NCBI GenBank assembly: GCA_947259225.1
Contig: CAMYLK010000006.1
Coordinates: 1 to 64,000, forward strand
From: an uncultured Desulfobulbaceae bacterium
Lineage (GTDB): Bacteria > Desulfobacterota > Desulfobulbia > Desulfobulbales > Desulfobulbaceae
DNA length: 64,000 bases
Reading direction: 5' to 3'
The notes below the pieces were generated by a model. That model searched no databases and was not told the DNA's origin. It saw only the letters and a list, made by a program, of their open reading frames with translations. The position numbers were made by a program, and so were the translations under genes. Below, one piece after another: positions 43,989 to 53,577 of the stretch (the first letter of the stretch is position 1; the number at the start of each line of letters is the position of its first letter).

Positions 43989-45848
43989 TTAACCTGCAAA
44001 AATAACCTTGGGTAAATGCAGAAGGCCCACATAAACAAAGGAATAAACGGACAGCATAAACATGGTTACCAGAAACAACCTGGAAATACTTGCCGGCATG
44101 AACCGGTAGGTATGCCAGGCAACAATACCAAGCATAGGGATGACCGGAAAAATATATCTTCCCTGGGGCTGAAAGTCCTGAGTCCATGAATGGTACAGGG
44201 AAGTAGCTATCAATCCTCCTGAACAACTCAGAAAAAGGAGAAGCACCAGGTTCCCCTGGATTCCACCCCGGAAAATGATCGACAGGGCTAAGAAAACTAA
44301 AAAGGAAGTGCTTGCCCATCGTACAACATCATAATAAACATTCGATGCCGACACATTTAAATAACCATATACTCCAAATGCGCTGCGAAAGGTTTTTTCA
44401 AACCAGCGGTCAATTGTAATGATCGATTTCAACGATTCTCCTCTTGCCTTGCTATAAAGAAAGCTATGTTGTTTTTCAAGAGGCGTACTTGGCTTGTAAA
44501 ATGGCTTGGCAAACTTTTCCTGCATTTCAACAATCTTTACAGCCCTGTCCATGCCGTTAACAGCATAATCTGCTGATACGCGAATCCCGGCAAAGCACAT
44601 TCCGATAAATATAATAAGGGCAAACCGCTTGAAAAGCTGGGCTTTGTCCTGCCACTCCTTGTAAAAGAGATATTTTCCGCAAATATACAAAAAAATAAAT
44701 ATAATAAAAAAATAATAATTTTTCTTGAGCAGAAAAAGCATCGCACATAAAAAGCTAAGGAAAAGGAGACGGAATACATTATTTTTTTCCGTCCTGAGAT
44801 ACACCTGCAGCATCGAATCGGGCAGGACTACCTGGCACCCAACAAAAAAAGCAATGGTAAGGGCAAAAGCATCCGAGTTACAATAACTGAATACATACCA
44901 GAGTTGAGGTGAGAGCAGAAGCGGTATTGCCACAATCCTTGCCTGTTGATAACGAATCACATAAAGCAGGATCAAGGCAAATAACAATACATTAAATATC
45001 CTTAGATTCAGGTGACGGGGCAGTTTAAACGGTGTAGTGAGTTGAGCCAGCTTTCCATTAAAAAAGTATGAGATCTCTGGTTTGTTTAATCGGGACACTC
45101 CATAAATGCTGTACGTATGGCTTATTGAGGGGTCATCGATCGCCGGTGGCAACCAGTTTGACATATAATATTCTGAAGCATAGAGATGCACATATTCGTC
45201 AGGGTTGACATTTCTTGCACTGAGACTCGCCATAACCACGACGAGTATGAAGATCACTGTAAAAAAAAGGGGGATGATTTGATTTTCATCACGAAAATTT
45301 TCAGTACAATAAAAGAAGAAAAAGACAGCAGCAAAAATAGCTGCTATACGAATAATTTGGAGAAAATACAGGGAGGGGGCTTTTTTAAGCTCAAGTGTAT
45401 ATTCAAATTGAGGGTCAACTCCAGTTGACTGAACCGTAAAACCCTCTGATGTCATCCCGAATTCAGCCACTTGAAAGAGAGGGATAAGCCGGGAAAAATC
45501 ATTATCAGACTCAAACTGGATCGTCTGAAGACCGTTCTGGCTGATCACTATTTTTTTTAACGTGGTCTCTCCCTCGTATTGGCCGGGGTCAATACGCAAT
45601 TTCTGTATTTTCCGAAGATCCGTCAGGAAAAACCTATAGTTTTTCTGGGCAGGAACAATCCGTACTCCGGCCATGTTTTTTTCTGAGTAAAGCTCCCCCT
45701 CTTCGGCCCAGTATATCTTGAACCAGGTTTTTTTCGCAGTTTTTATGTCCATGTCCACATAGGCCCTGTTTTCAAAACTGTTGATAAACAACAGGGACAG
45801 TAGGACACTGACAAAGAGCGGGAACTTCCAGCGGATTAAAATACTCAT
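43989..45848 (-). CDS. DUF2142-like GT-C membrane protein with periplasmic beta domain
   Basis: 619 residues. Membrane segment 1 is at about 7-24, then a beta-rich periplasmic domain to about 165 (WFKIYWAEEGELYSE, KLRIDPGQY, DPQFEYTLEL), then about ten further membrane segments. NPDEYVHLYASEYYM near 213 is the acidic loop-1 motif of DUF2142/GT-C polytopic proteins, which use lipid-linked sugars. AGGAG lies before the ATG at 45848. It probably glycosylates or remodels the surface polymer in the periplasm. The beta domain matches those at 31941 and 45955. Confidence 0.75.
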   Translation of the reverse strand: MSILIRWKFPLFVSVLLSLLFINSFENRAYVDMDIKTAKKTWFKIYWAEEGELYSEKNMAGVRIVPAQKNYRFFLTDLRKIQKLRIDPGQYEGETTLKKIVISQNGLQTIQFESDNDFSRLIPLFQVAEFGMTSEGFTVQSTGVDPQFEYTLELKKAPSLYFLQIIRIAAIFAAVFFFFYCTENFRDENQIIPLFFTVIFILVVVMASLSARNVNPDEYVHLYASEYYMSNWLPPAIDDPSISHTYSIYGVSRLNKPEISYFFNGKLAQLTTPFKLPRHLNLRIFNVLLFALILLYVIRYQQARIVAIPLLLSPQLWYVFSYCNSDAFALTIAFFVGCQVVLPDSMLQVYLRTEKNNVFRLLFLSFLCAMLFLLKKNYYFFIIFIFLYICGKYLFYKEWQDKAQLFKRFALIIFIGMCFAGIRVSADYAVNGMDRAVKIVEMQEKFAKPFYKPSTPLEKQHSFLYSKARGESLKSIITIDRWFEKTFRSAFGVYGYLNVSASNVYYDVVRWASTSFLVFLALSIIFRGGIQGNLVLLLFLSCSGGLIATSLYHSWTQDFQPQGRYIFPVIPMLGIVAWHTYRFMPASISRLFLVTMFMLSVYSFVYVGLLHLPKVIFAG

Positions 45849-45954
45849 AAGACTCCTGATGCTCAACTTACACTGACACGTCACGAATCAGCCCGGTTTA
45901 AATTTGTATAATTCTTATAACATAGCCAGCCTCTGAAATGCATTATCATAAGAA

Positions 45955-47580
45955 TCATTTTGAAAAAGGTCTTTCGATATATGTGTAGGTAAAACAGGCA
46001 GCGAGATAACTCATACCAAGAGTAGAAAAAAAGAGCAGTGAACCGGTTGGATGAGTTCCTGTATAATAAAACACCCCTTTATAAATTATTTGCAGGACCA
46101 GGGGGTGCAGAAGGTAAAGACTGAGGCTGACAAGACCAATCGCCCGTAACGGTAGAAAGCAGAGAATTTTTTCCAGGGTTGTGCCGCCTGATGCCATAAC
46201 ACAAAAAATCAAGAGGCCGGCCGCATAAGAATACCATTGAAAGTACTCCTGGGCAAAAACGCGGTGGCCGCCCCAGAGGTATGTTGTGGAGCCTAATAAA
46301 AAGAACAGGATCAATGCAATACCTGACACCGAGAAAATGGATTTTGCCCTGTTTGCTTCTCGCAGGCCTGAAGTAGCAAATATGCTGTAATACAGGTATG
46401 AGCAGAAAATCCCCGTCAGGAAAACACCAAGGAAAAAACGCAGACTCTGCCTGGCCATGCCATACAGTGAAATAACATGGGTGTCCAGCAACTCGTTTGC
46501 CAGGACAGCCATAAACAGCAGGTTGACAACAGCCAGAACTGGGTTGATCCTGATCAGGATAAAATTTACTGTCATGATGCCCGGAACAAGCAAATAAAAA
46601 AGCATTTCCTGGGGAACAACCCAGAGGTGACCATCACCTTGTAGAAAAAGGAAATGCCGTATTGCGATATCGAAATGTTTCGTCAGGAGGTACACAGCGG
46701 TGATGTAGAGATAATAAATTGGAATAATCCGTCGCACCCGCCGGGAGTAGAAATGAACCAGGTAATTTTTCGAGAATACTTTCTCTGGGTCTTGCACAAA
46801 CGGCCGGGCAAGGAGAAATCCGCTGAGGGTCATGAAAATCCACACTCCGGTTGCTCCCAGTCCTACCAGGCGGCCATGGGTGTGATCCGCCACTACCATA
46901 AGGATTGCAAGTCCTCTCAGGCCGTCAAGTGCTTCAATCTTGCCGCCGGTTGAGGGTTGTTTGTTGAAAATATCTTGGTATACACCAAGGGAGCTGAAAT
47001 TCAAATTGAGTAAAAAAGTGAAGAGAGCGGCAGAAAAAATCAACGGCAAACCGTAAGCAATGAAAGGGCTGGCTTTATATATGGATTTTGTTGAAACAAC
47101 AAATGGATCGTCTTTCTGGGAAACAACCTCAATATATTTTTTTTCAAGACGGATTTGCACATCGTCCCTGCCGGGCTTGAACAAACGATAGATATCTTCG
47201 GGAGCGAGCACAATTCTAGGCGCAAGATAGCTGCCAATGGCGATGGAGTGAATTTTCACCACGCCTCCTCTCTTGCCCAGGTCAAGCCTGATTTTGCTTA
47301 CCGGTGCATTGTCGAGCTTGAAAACAACCTTTGTTTTTTTATCTTTTGTGAGTTTCTTTGAGTGGACAGAATATTGTTCCTGAAATTCAATTTTTCGAAG
47401 ACCATTCCAGTAAAACAACTGGAAAGTATCAGGATGATCTATCTGGGCGGTTACATGTATCTGTGCCACACCAGGCAAAATACCGGAGAGGAGGTGGACG
47501 AGCAAGATATAGAAAAGAACGGACAGCCCCAAGGAAAACAAAGTCTTTCTGGAAAAATTTTCAACAGAATAACTACTCAT
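45955..47580 (-). CDS. acyltransferase-3 family protein with periplasmic beta domain
   Basis: 541 residues. After membrane segment 1 (about 15-37) there is a beta-rich periplasmic domain (FQLFYWNGLRKIEF, KIRLDLGKRGG, DPFVVSTKS) to about 170, a second membrane segment, and then the acyltransferase-3 domain from about 214 (EALDGLRGLAILMVVADHTH with the catalytic His, GVWIFMTLSGFLLARPF, SRRVRRIIPIYYLY). This family O-acetylates surface glycans. The ATG at 47580 has GAGGTGA just upstream. The extra N-terminal domain is unusual for acyltransferase-3 and is shared with two other proteins in this block. Confidence 0.88.
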   Translation of the reverse strand: MSSYSVENFSRKTLFSLGLSVLFYILLVHLLSGILPGVAQIHVTAQIDHPDTFQLFYWNGLRKIEFQEQYSVHSKKLTKDKKTKVVFKLDNAPVSKIRLDLGKRGGVVKIHSIAIGSYLAPRIVLAPEDIYRLFKPGRDDVQIRLEKKYIEVVSQKDDPFVVSTKSIYKASPFIAYGLPLIFSAALFTFLLNLNFSSLGVYQDIFNKQPSTGGKIEALDGLRGLAILMVVADHTHGRLVGLGATGVWIFMTLSGFLLARPFVQDPEKVFSKNYLVHFYSRRVRRIIPIYYLYITAVYLLTKHFDIAIRHFLFLQGDGHLWVVPQEMLFYLLVPGIMTVNFILIRINPVLAVVNLLFMAVLANELLDTHVISLYGMARQSLRFFLGVFLTGIFCSYLYYSIFATSGLREANRAKSIFSVSGIALILFFLLGSTTYLWGGHRVFAQEYFQWYSYAAGLLIFCVMASGGTTLEKILCFLPLRAIGLVSLSLYLLHPLVLQIIYKGVFYYTGTHPTGSLLFFSTLGMSYLAACFTYTYIERPFSK

Positions 47581-47618
47581 CTTCACCTCAATCAATGAGC
47601 CGGAACATGTTGCAATTT

Positions 47619-47879
47619 TTATTTTTTTAAGCGATGTATCGCTTTATAGAGATAAGCAGCTTGTCTTTCATATCTGATAAGAACGCTGAAAACTGGTTTT
47701 CCAAAATAATGAAGCAATACAAATGCAAGAAGACATTTAAAACCTGCTCCCCCACTGTAATTCCCCAATGGAATACACTTCGCTAACACCTGATGTTTGA
47801 GTACACGAAAAACACTGTTTCCGGCAAGGTCATACCTTGAGGTAAATATCATTCCATTGCTTTTATCTTCAGGGTTCAT
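47619..47879 (-). CDS. small hypothetical protein
   Basis: 86 residues beginning 10 bases after the stop of the HAD gene and ending 38 bases before the acyltransferase start, in the same direction. It has a mixed hydrophobic centre (FKCLLAFVLLHYFGKP) and a basic C-terminus (RYERQAAYLYKAIHRLKK). YDLAGNSVF resembles a segment of the upstream protein (FDLAGSTIL). It lacks a clear ribosome site, so it may be real and coupled or a remnant of a longer protein. No family recognised. Confidence 0.45.
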   Translation of the reverse strand: MNPEDKSNGMIFTSRYDLAGNSVFRVLKHQVLAKCIPLGNYSGGAGFKCLLAFVLLHYFGKPVFSVLIRYERQAAYLYKAIHRLKK

Positions 47880-47889
47880 CTTGGCTGGC

Positions 47890-49944
47890 CTACTCGTTTA
47901 ACCGGTCTTTAATATGACGGAGGAAAAATCGTTTTCTGATGAATGGATTGAACAACAGAGAAAATCTTGAACGGTCCCATAAATGGCTTTGGGTGCTGAC
48001 ATGCTTAGCAACAGGTTTGTTGCTGCCGTGAAAATCATCAAGGTGATGCCTGTGCCTGAGGAGAGTCACTTCCGAGGCTTTGGGAAAAGCCAGCTTGCTT
48101 GTCATCAGATAGTTGAACCATGGTTTATAGTCATGGAATGAATACCCCAGAAGAGCAGATGCTGCACCATATCGTTTTGCACCGTCAAGAATACCCTTTT
48201 GCAGAGGCTTGTAATATTTATCCTGTTCCTGCTCAGCCTGGCCTACCTCATCGTCATCACGACGAAAATCAAGGTCAAAGCCTTTTTCGGTCAGGCGATA
48301 GCCGTTCAAGGTAGGATGAGGGGCTCTGCAGGCTTCCTCAAACAGGTCCCTGGCATAAAGAATTGTACTTCCGGCAAGGTCAAAACGATTCCTGTCATAG
48401 ACCAGGCCTTCTACATAATTATCTGGAGTGGCCGGATATGGAATCCCACGGGTTGCCGCGAAAAGAAAGCCGTGGCATCGTGGTTTATCCTCTCGATGCT
48501 CTATTGCCTCGTGAAAAAACCGCTGAATTGTACCCAGCCAGCCAATGTCAACGAGAGCAACATCTCTCTGGTCAAAAAAACCAACATCATCCAGATAGAG
48601 GTTTAATGCGTCATTTGCCTCTCTTACTTGTGCTTTTATTGCATCCTGAAACGAGTCATCTTCCAGTAACTCATTAAAACGCAAACGGTTTTCAGGAATA
48701 AACCCCTCGTGGTGATGGCTGAGAGTTGTATCTAAAGCAAGTTTATTACTTTGAAGATATGGTGTGAGTTTTTCTGCATCCAGGCCGAATATACGGCAAA
48801 CATCACGAAAATCCCTGTTGCCTGTTGGTAAAAATGCAATGTCTGCATTCGTTTTTGTCAGCCCCCGATAAGCGCAGCTGGAACCGGCCAGGGCCATCCG
48901 GCTGACATAAAGATATTCAATATCAGGCAGGTTCCCATCCGGAAAGAGAAGGGGGGTAATCTCTTCCCATGCCTGTTTAAAGGTCCAGCCTTCTCGTGAG
49001 AGAAAAAAGACCTTTTGAATATCCAGCCGGCGGCAGCGTTCGGCAATTTGCTGGACAAATGCACTGATAAGCGGAGCAAAAAAATTATAACCTTCAACGT
49101 AAAGGGGGTCACGTGGTATGTTTTCTTTTTCAAGCGGCATCATCAGCTGCTGCAGAGCGCGGCCTCTCCAAAACGGCCTGCCATCACTGTAGTTCACCTG
49201 GCGTTTAATTATTGCCTTACGTCTCTTTTCCTCACTATCATGTATTATCAGGGACTGTATGCCGAATTCGACAGGGCGTACGCCATCAGATATGGGGTTG
49301 TCACCAACATGCAGCCAGGAAGATGTGTCGAGATTGTATTTTTCCTGAATCAGTGGATATGCTTTACCTGAAGCTTTCGCAAGAAAAGTATCTGCTGATG
49401 AAATGACCGCCTCAACGTACTCTTTGAGTCCAAGGTTTTCAACAAGGCGTTCAAGGTGGGTGGCCGGGAGATAAATATCTGAAATAATAAAAATCCGTTT
49501 GCCCTGATTTTTAAGTTCCTCAAGCCAATAGACAAACTCCTGCCGCGGAACGAGCATGGAGGTTTCCATGGCTAACTCGTAATCAGTGACCCTTTGAAGA
49601 AGTTCTTCCCGCCCTGTCTTCCCGAAGATGACTTCAAGTGTTTCCTGCATGAATTTTGGATAGCAGGCTTCGTGGTCTTCAAACCGTTTTCCGGTTTCTC
49701 TGCGATGCTCCTTTTCAATCGTGTCCCGTAAGCGTTGCACCCTGTTCCATGACCAGTTCAATCCTCCTTCACTGGCCAAATTTGCTATAAAACGGGCAAC
49801 GGGAAGTTTGACCAGGTCAGGGTCATGGATCCGCCTGATAAAAAGGGTGTCGAAGAGATCAAAGGAAACAGTGTCGCACTCCTCTGCGATCTTTTTGCCA
49901 GCATTTATCAGGGTGGAAAGTGTATGGAATTTCCTGACTTTCAT
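47890..49944 (-). CDS. HAD-superfamily protein, COG5610 type
   Basis: 684 residues. The N-terminal third is a HAD fold: SFDLFDTLFIRR (Asp29 and Asp32), IFIISDIYLP near 156 and HVGDNPISDG near 225. The rest is an alpha/beta region with FLSREGWTFKQAW near 310 and ALVDIGWLGTIQRFFHEA near 495, which recurs in COG5610 proteins of polysaccharide loci and is often fused to glycosyltransferases. The substrate is unknown; it may dephosphorylate a sugar intermediate. The ATG shares one base with the stop of the upstream gene (TAATG), so translation is coupled. Confidence 0.8.
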   Translation of the reverse strand: MKVRKFHTLSTLINAGKKIAEECDTVSFDLFDTLFIRRIHDPDLVKLPVARFIANLASEGGLNWSWNRVQRLRDTIEKEHRRETGKRFEDHEACYPKFMQETLEVIFGKTGREELLQRVTDYELAMETSMLVPRQEFVYWLEELKNQGKRIFIISDIYLPATHLERLVENLGLKEYVEAVISSADTFLAKASGKAYPLIQEKYNLDTSSWLHVGDNPISDGVRPVEFGIQSLIIHDSEEKRRKAIIKRQVNYSDGRPFWRGRALQQLMMPLEKENIPRDPLYVEGYNFFAPLISAFVQQIAERCRRLDIQKVFFLSREGWTFKQAWEEITPLLFPDGNLPDIEYLYVSRMALAGSSCAYRGLTKTNADIAFLPTGNRDFRDVCRIFGLDAEKLTPYLQSNKLALDTTLSHHHEGFIPENRLRFNELLEDDSFQDAIKAQVREANDALNLYLDDVGFFDQRDVALVDIGWLGTIQRFFHEAIEHREDKPRCHGFLFAATRGIPYPATPDNYVEGLVYDRNRFDLAGSTILYARDLFEEACRAPHPTLNGYRLTEKGFDLDFRRDDDEVGQAEQEQDKYYKPLQKGILDGAKRYGAASALLGYSFHDYKPWFNYLMTSKLAFPKASEVTLLRHRHHLDDFHGSNKPVAKHVSTQSHLWDRSRFSLLFNPFIRKRFFLRHIKDRLNE

Positions 49945-52316
49945 TATGCCTCGGAAAACCTGGAAAGGAACACACCGGCAAGAATATATATGAAAAATGC
50001 CGCCATCAGGGTGGAAATAAAACCAATATAAATAGCTGTAACGACACTTATAACACTCCCCAGAACGGTGAAAAGTCCATTAACCGCCCATGCCCACCCG
50101 ACAGCACCTCTTCCTTTTTCATGGGAACTCGCAATGCCCAGAGTGAAGGGCATCCCCATAAAAAATCCGAGAGGGAAAATCATTATAACTGTCATCATTA
50201 TTCGTAATATTGTGGGCCACTGGAGAAAATAATCAAGCAGTGGTCCCTTCAAGGTAAGCAGTAAAAAACCATATAATGGAATAAAAACAAAGGGGAGATA
50301 ACGAAGGCGGTTGTTATGCATTTTGAAGTAATCGGCAGTATAGCTGCCTATACCCGCTGAAATAAGAAAAGCAAACACAACTGTAGCGTATGTATACAGC
50401 GGAAAACCAACCAGTTTGAAGAAAAGTTGGATGAAAATCAATTCAATGGCTATAAAACCGGCCCCAAGGCAGGCAAAGTAACTTACAAAGGATGTCTTCC
50501 CTTTCCAGCTTTGACGTCCAACCTTTGAAAAGAGCAAAGGGCCAAGCAGACAGACGAGAGCTATGCTGAGAGCAGCTCCTGCCGTAACTATCAAATGGAT
50601 AATATCCATTGGCAGACCGTGTTTTATAGAGTCATTGAGAAGTTTTTTTATGGAAATATCAACATAAGGTTCTTTAAATGAGACAGGCGCCATTCTTTTC
50701 CTTATATGGTTGAAGAAGGGCTTGTCATCAGTTGGCACATCCATCCGATATGGGATTTTCTTGAGAAGATCATCTGGCAAAGTGCCGGTGAAGAATTCAG
50801 GGGTAAGGCTTGAGCTGTCCGGATCAAGTGGGTTGTGGATAAGTTTGAAACCATTACCCATCAGTTCATCAACCCGATTAAACTCCTCCTCGGTCCAGGG
50901 TTCCATCTTGATGAGCAGGGTCGGGAGATTAAACCACCGGCCCGCGTAATAGAGCAGTACATGTCTCTCAAAGTTATCGCGGCCCATTTCCTGCCAGGCA
51001 CGTGCAGCTGTCAAAACCATTTTGGGATAAATATGGTGATTAATATGCAGCACTCCGTTTTTTGATAGATGGGAAAAATACTCTTTATAGGCATCCGTTG
51101 TCTGGAGATAATTCGGTGAAACTGCGCCGGAACCGGATGCTATACTCGCAGAAGTATGATTGGACATCATCTGAATGATGTCGTAAAATTTATTACTGGA
51201 TCTTAAAAAGCTGCGCCCTTCACCCCGAACAGCGTTTACATTGGGATTATTATACGTTTCTGTTGCATACTTTTCCTTACCAAGCTCAATGACGGAACCT
51301 ACCATCTCGACAGCATCTACTTCGCTGGCCCCAAAGGCAATAGCCCCTTTTGTCTCCTGACCTCCTGCCGCTCCAATGATGAGCACTTTGGCGTCTGTTC
51401 CTTCTTTTAACCAATGTGAGGCAAAGACAAACCTGTCCCAAAACTGGCTGATTGCCTTTTCCGGTAAAGAGTCCCGCAATTTTTTGTAGTCACCGTCAAA
51501 GGTGTAATAATAGCTGGTCTGTGTGCCGCCATCGTATGCAATCCAGATGTACTCTTTGCGATATTGAATGAGATCAATACGAGAGATTCTGTCCCAGCGT
51601 GTCAGGATACGATTACTCTGCTGTGACTTGAAGTTGCGTTTGTCCATGTGATAGGAAATTTCCAGATACGGTTTATCAAGAAAAAGCTGGAACCCCATCA
51701 AAACAATGCCTGTAAGCAATGCAGGAACAACGATTGATTTTTTTTCTCCTATGAGACTAACTGAAATAACAGCCATGCCGGATGCAAGAAAGAGCATTCC
51801 CGGGCCCCCTATATAAGGAATCAGAAGTGGGACTAACAGGCACCCGATTGACGCTCCTACCAGGTCCCAGAAATAAAGTTTTCCGAAATCACTGGCATGC
51901 TCGGTAAATAGAATTGAGAGAATAAAACCACTGAGAAAAAACGGGACAATAAGGCCTGATAAGACGACGAGTACTCTCACCGCCAGAGAGGCTATGCTTC
52001 CAAAGTTACGGAAATCGACATGGAAATTATCTAACAGGAAAAATACCGCTGCATAACTGATGGCGAGAAGGACTGATAATAAGAGAAGAGTTTTATTGCC
52101 GAACTTTATATTGTCCGCAAGGATTGACGTCGCTACCCCGGCAATTCCAAAGCCTACCAGGGCAATAGTAATGACCATAAAAGCAAAATGCGGATACCAG
52201 AGAATATCAAGGATCCGTATAAGTGACAGCTCATAAAAAAGTGTAGTTAATGCTATCAGGCTGACATATCCCATGGTAAGCAACGGATGCTTGTCACGGT
52301 GAGTTAATGTAGGCAT
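49944..52316 (-). CDS. membrane spermidine-synthase-like protein
   Basis: 790 residues: about seven N-terminal membrane segments (to about 230), a SAM-dependent methyltransferase-fold domain (about 250-520), and about six further segments from 580 to the end. VLIIGAAGGQETKGAI near 318 is the SpeE nucleotide site and VDAVEMVGSVIELG the acidic one. The catalytic Asp segment (YDxxxxDxxDP) reads YDIIQMMSNHT, so aminopropyl transfer is doubtful. This class occurs in bacterial envelope loci with unknown reactions. The last base of the stop is shared with the HAD gene start. Confidence 0.75.
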   Translation of the reverse strand: MPTLTHRDKHPLLTMGYVSLIALTTLFYELSLIRILDILWYPHFAFMVITIALVGFGIAGVATSILADNIKFGNKTLLLLSVLLAISYAAVFFLLDNFHVDFRNFGSIASLAVRVLVVLSGLIVPFFLSGFILSILFTEHASDFGKLYFWDLVGASIGCLLVPLLIPYIGGPGMLFLASGMAVISVSLIGEKKSIVVPALLTGIVLMGFQLFLDKPYLEISYHMDKRNFKSQQSNRILTRWDRISRIDLIQYRKEYIWIAYDGGTQTSYYYTFDGDYKKLRDSLPEKAISQFWDRFVFASHWLKEGTDAKVLIIGAAGGQETKGAIAFGASEVDAVEMVGSVIELGKEKYATETYNNPNVNAVRGEGRSFLRSSNKFYDIIQMMSNHTSASIASGSGAVSPNYLQTTDAYKEYFSHLSKNGVLHINHHIYPKMVLTAARAWQEMGRDNFERHVLLYYAGRWFNLPTLLIKMEPWTEEEFNRVDELMGNGFKLIHNPLDPDSSSLTPEFFTGTLPDDLLKKIPYRMDVPTDDKPFFNHIRKRMAPVSFKEPYVDISIKKLLNDSIKHGLPMDIIHLIVTAGAALSIALVCLLGPLLFSKVGRQSWKGKTSFVSYFACLGAGFIAIELIFIQLFFKLVGFPLYTYATVVFAFLISAGIGSYTADYFKMHNNRLRYLPFVFIPLYGFLLLTLKGPLLDYFLQWPTILRIMMTVIMIFPLGFFMGMPFTLGIASSHEKGRGAVGWAWAVNGLFTVLGSVISVVTAIYIGFISTLMAAFFIYILAGVFLSRFSEA

Positions 52317-52406
52317 AAATCATCATCCAGCATGTAAATTTTATTGTATGTATTTTGTACAGTTACAAAACAATAGGGTTTTTGGGAAAAGGGAAGAAGT
52401 GATTGC

Positions 52407-53303
52407 CTAGTTCCCTGAAATACGCTTAATAATTGACTTAAACAACATGGTTGACTGTGCTTTAAGCCCCGGGGCCGGTGCCGGATTTTCCATCGCTGAT
52501 CTGACTTCAAGAAGTTCATGTTCAAGTTCAATCAGTCGATCAAGACCGGCGTCAGCAATTTTTTGCGTCTCTTCTGGCAACCTGGCCAGGGTGTATTTCC
52601 TGATCACCTGCTGATCCTGTTCCCTGCCTATAATAGCACCTTTGCCAAGCGTATTGCCGGGGTGAATTCTATAGTAAAGCAACTTGTCATTGTCCAGGTA
52701 ATGGACCTGTTGTGGATGGGCAAGCATCATCCTGAAGATATAATCATAGTCATGCAGGTAGCGCAGGGAGCAGAAATGACCTGTCTTTCGCACAGCCTCT
52801 GCAGTCATGAAAAAGTTTGATGTAGTGACAAGAAAGTTGCCTTTCAGGAAGGCAGTGTACAGGTCTCCGCAGGAAAAATAGAAATTTCGGTTTTTCTGGT
52901 GCCATATGTTCCAGCCGAACCCGGGATCATCAAATTCATCGCCATCATCTGAAATGGGGACAACGTCAGTGAAAAGACATTGTGCTCCTGTTTGCTTCTG
53001 TGCCTGCACAAGGCGATCCAGGCGATCAAGGGTATAGATATCATCGGAATTCAAGATGGCAATATATTCACCACTGGCAAGGTCCAGCCCACGATTGATG
53101 GTGTTAAAGGCATCCTGGTTTTCCTGGTACAGGTAGGTCAGACGAGAATCATCATACCCTTTGGCTATTGAACCTGTGTTATCGGTTGAACCATCATCTA
53201 TAACCAGAAGTTCGATATCCCTATACGTTTGATCGAGAACACTTTCTACAGCTTTCCCGATAAACTTTTCGTGATTATAGGCAGGTATAATTACTGAAAT
53301 CAT
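52407..53303 (-). CDS. family 2 glycosyltransferase
   Basis: 298 residues, GT2. ISVIIPAYNHEKFIGKAVES, VIDDGSTDNT, LNSDDIY (metal motif with DD) and LRYLHDYDYIFRMML are clear. The C-terminal 60 residues are charged. The ATG at 53303 gives the canonical start; a TTG at 53318 adds five residues. It is the first gene of the minus-strand block, divergent from tolC, with a 274-base intergenic region that must hold promoters for both directions. Confidence 0.9.
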   Translation of the reverse strand: MISVIIPAYNHEKFIGKAVESVLDQTYRDIELLVIDDGSTDNTGSIAKGYDDSRLTYLYQENQDAFNTINRGLDLASGEYIAILNSDDIYTLDRLDRLVQAQKQTGAQCLFTDVVPISDDGDEFDDPGFGWNIWHQKNRNFYFSCGDLYTAFLKGNFLVTTSNFFMTAEAVRKTGHFCSLRYLHDYDYIFRMMLAHPQQVHYLDNDKLLYYRIHPGNTLGKGAIIGREQDQQVIRKYTLARLPEETQKIADAGLDRLIELEHELLEVRSAMENPAPAPGLKAQSTMLFKSIIKRISGN

Positions 53304-53577
53304 GAGGTGGATTATCAAAAAACGGTTTTATTTTGGAGTGTTGCACTGCTCATAAAATTTGAAAGCGAATTTTTCGCAAGAATAGAGCATGTTAATCCAG
53401 CCACTCTATTTTCTCAAGCAGATTTCCAGATCCAACAGAAACAATAAGTGTTTTTTTGGGAAAAATGATAAGGTATAGGGTAAATTGCATGCAGTACAAC
53501 TTATGCCGGATTGCCCTGCAACCTCAACCTGCAACATACCAACCTGAATCATGACAACCAGAAGTTGCTTTTGTGTT
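53304..53577. other. divergent intergenic region
   Basis: This 274-base gap lies between the GT2 start (minus) and the TolC start (plus). It must contain at least one promoter each way but no strong -35/-10 pair was found. A small hairpin GCGAA-TTT-TTCGC lies near 53363-53375. No open frame of note is seen. Confidence 0.3.

Noticed and set aside
53335-53355. Possible sigma-54 site (TTTTGGAGTGTTGCACTGC)
   Set aside because: The GG to GC distance does not fit the -24/-12 rule.
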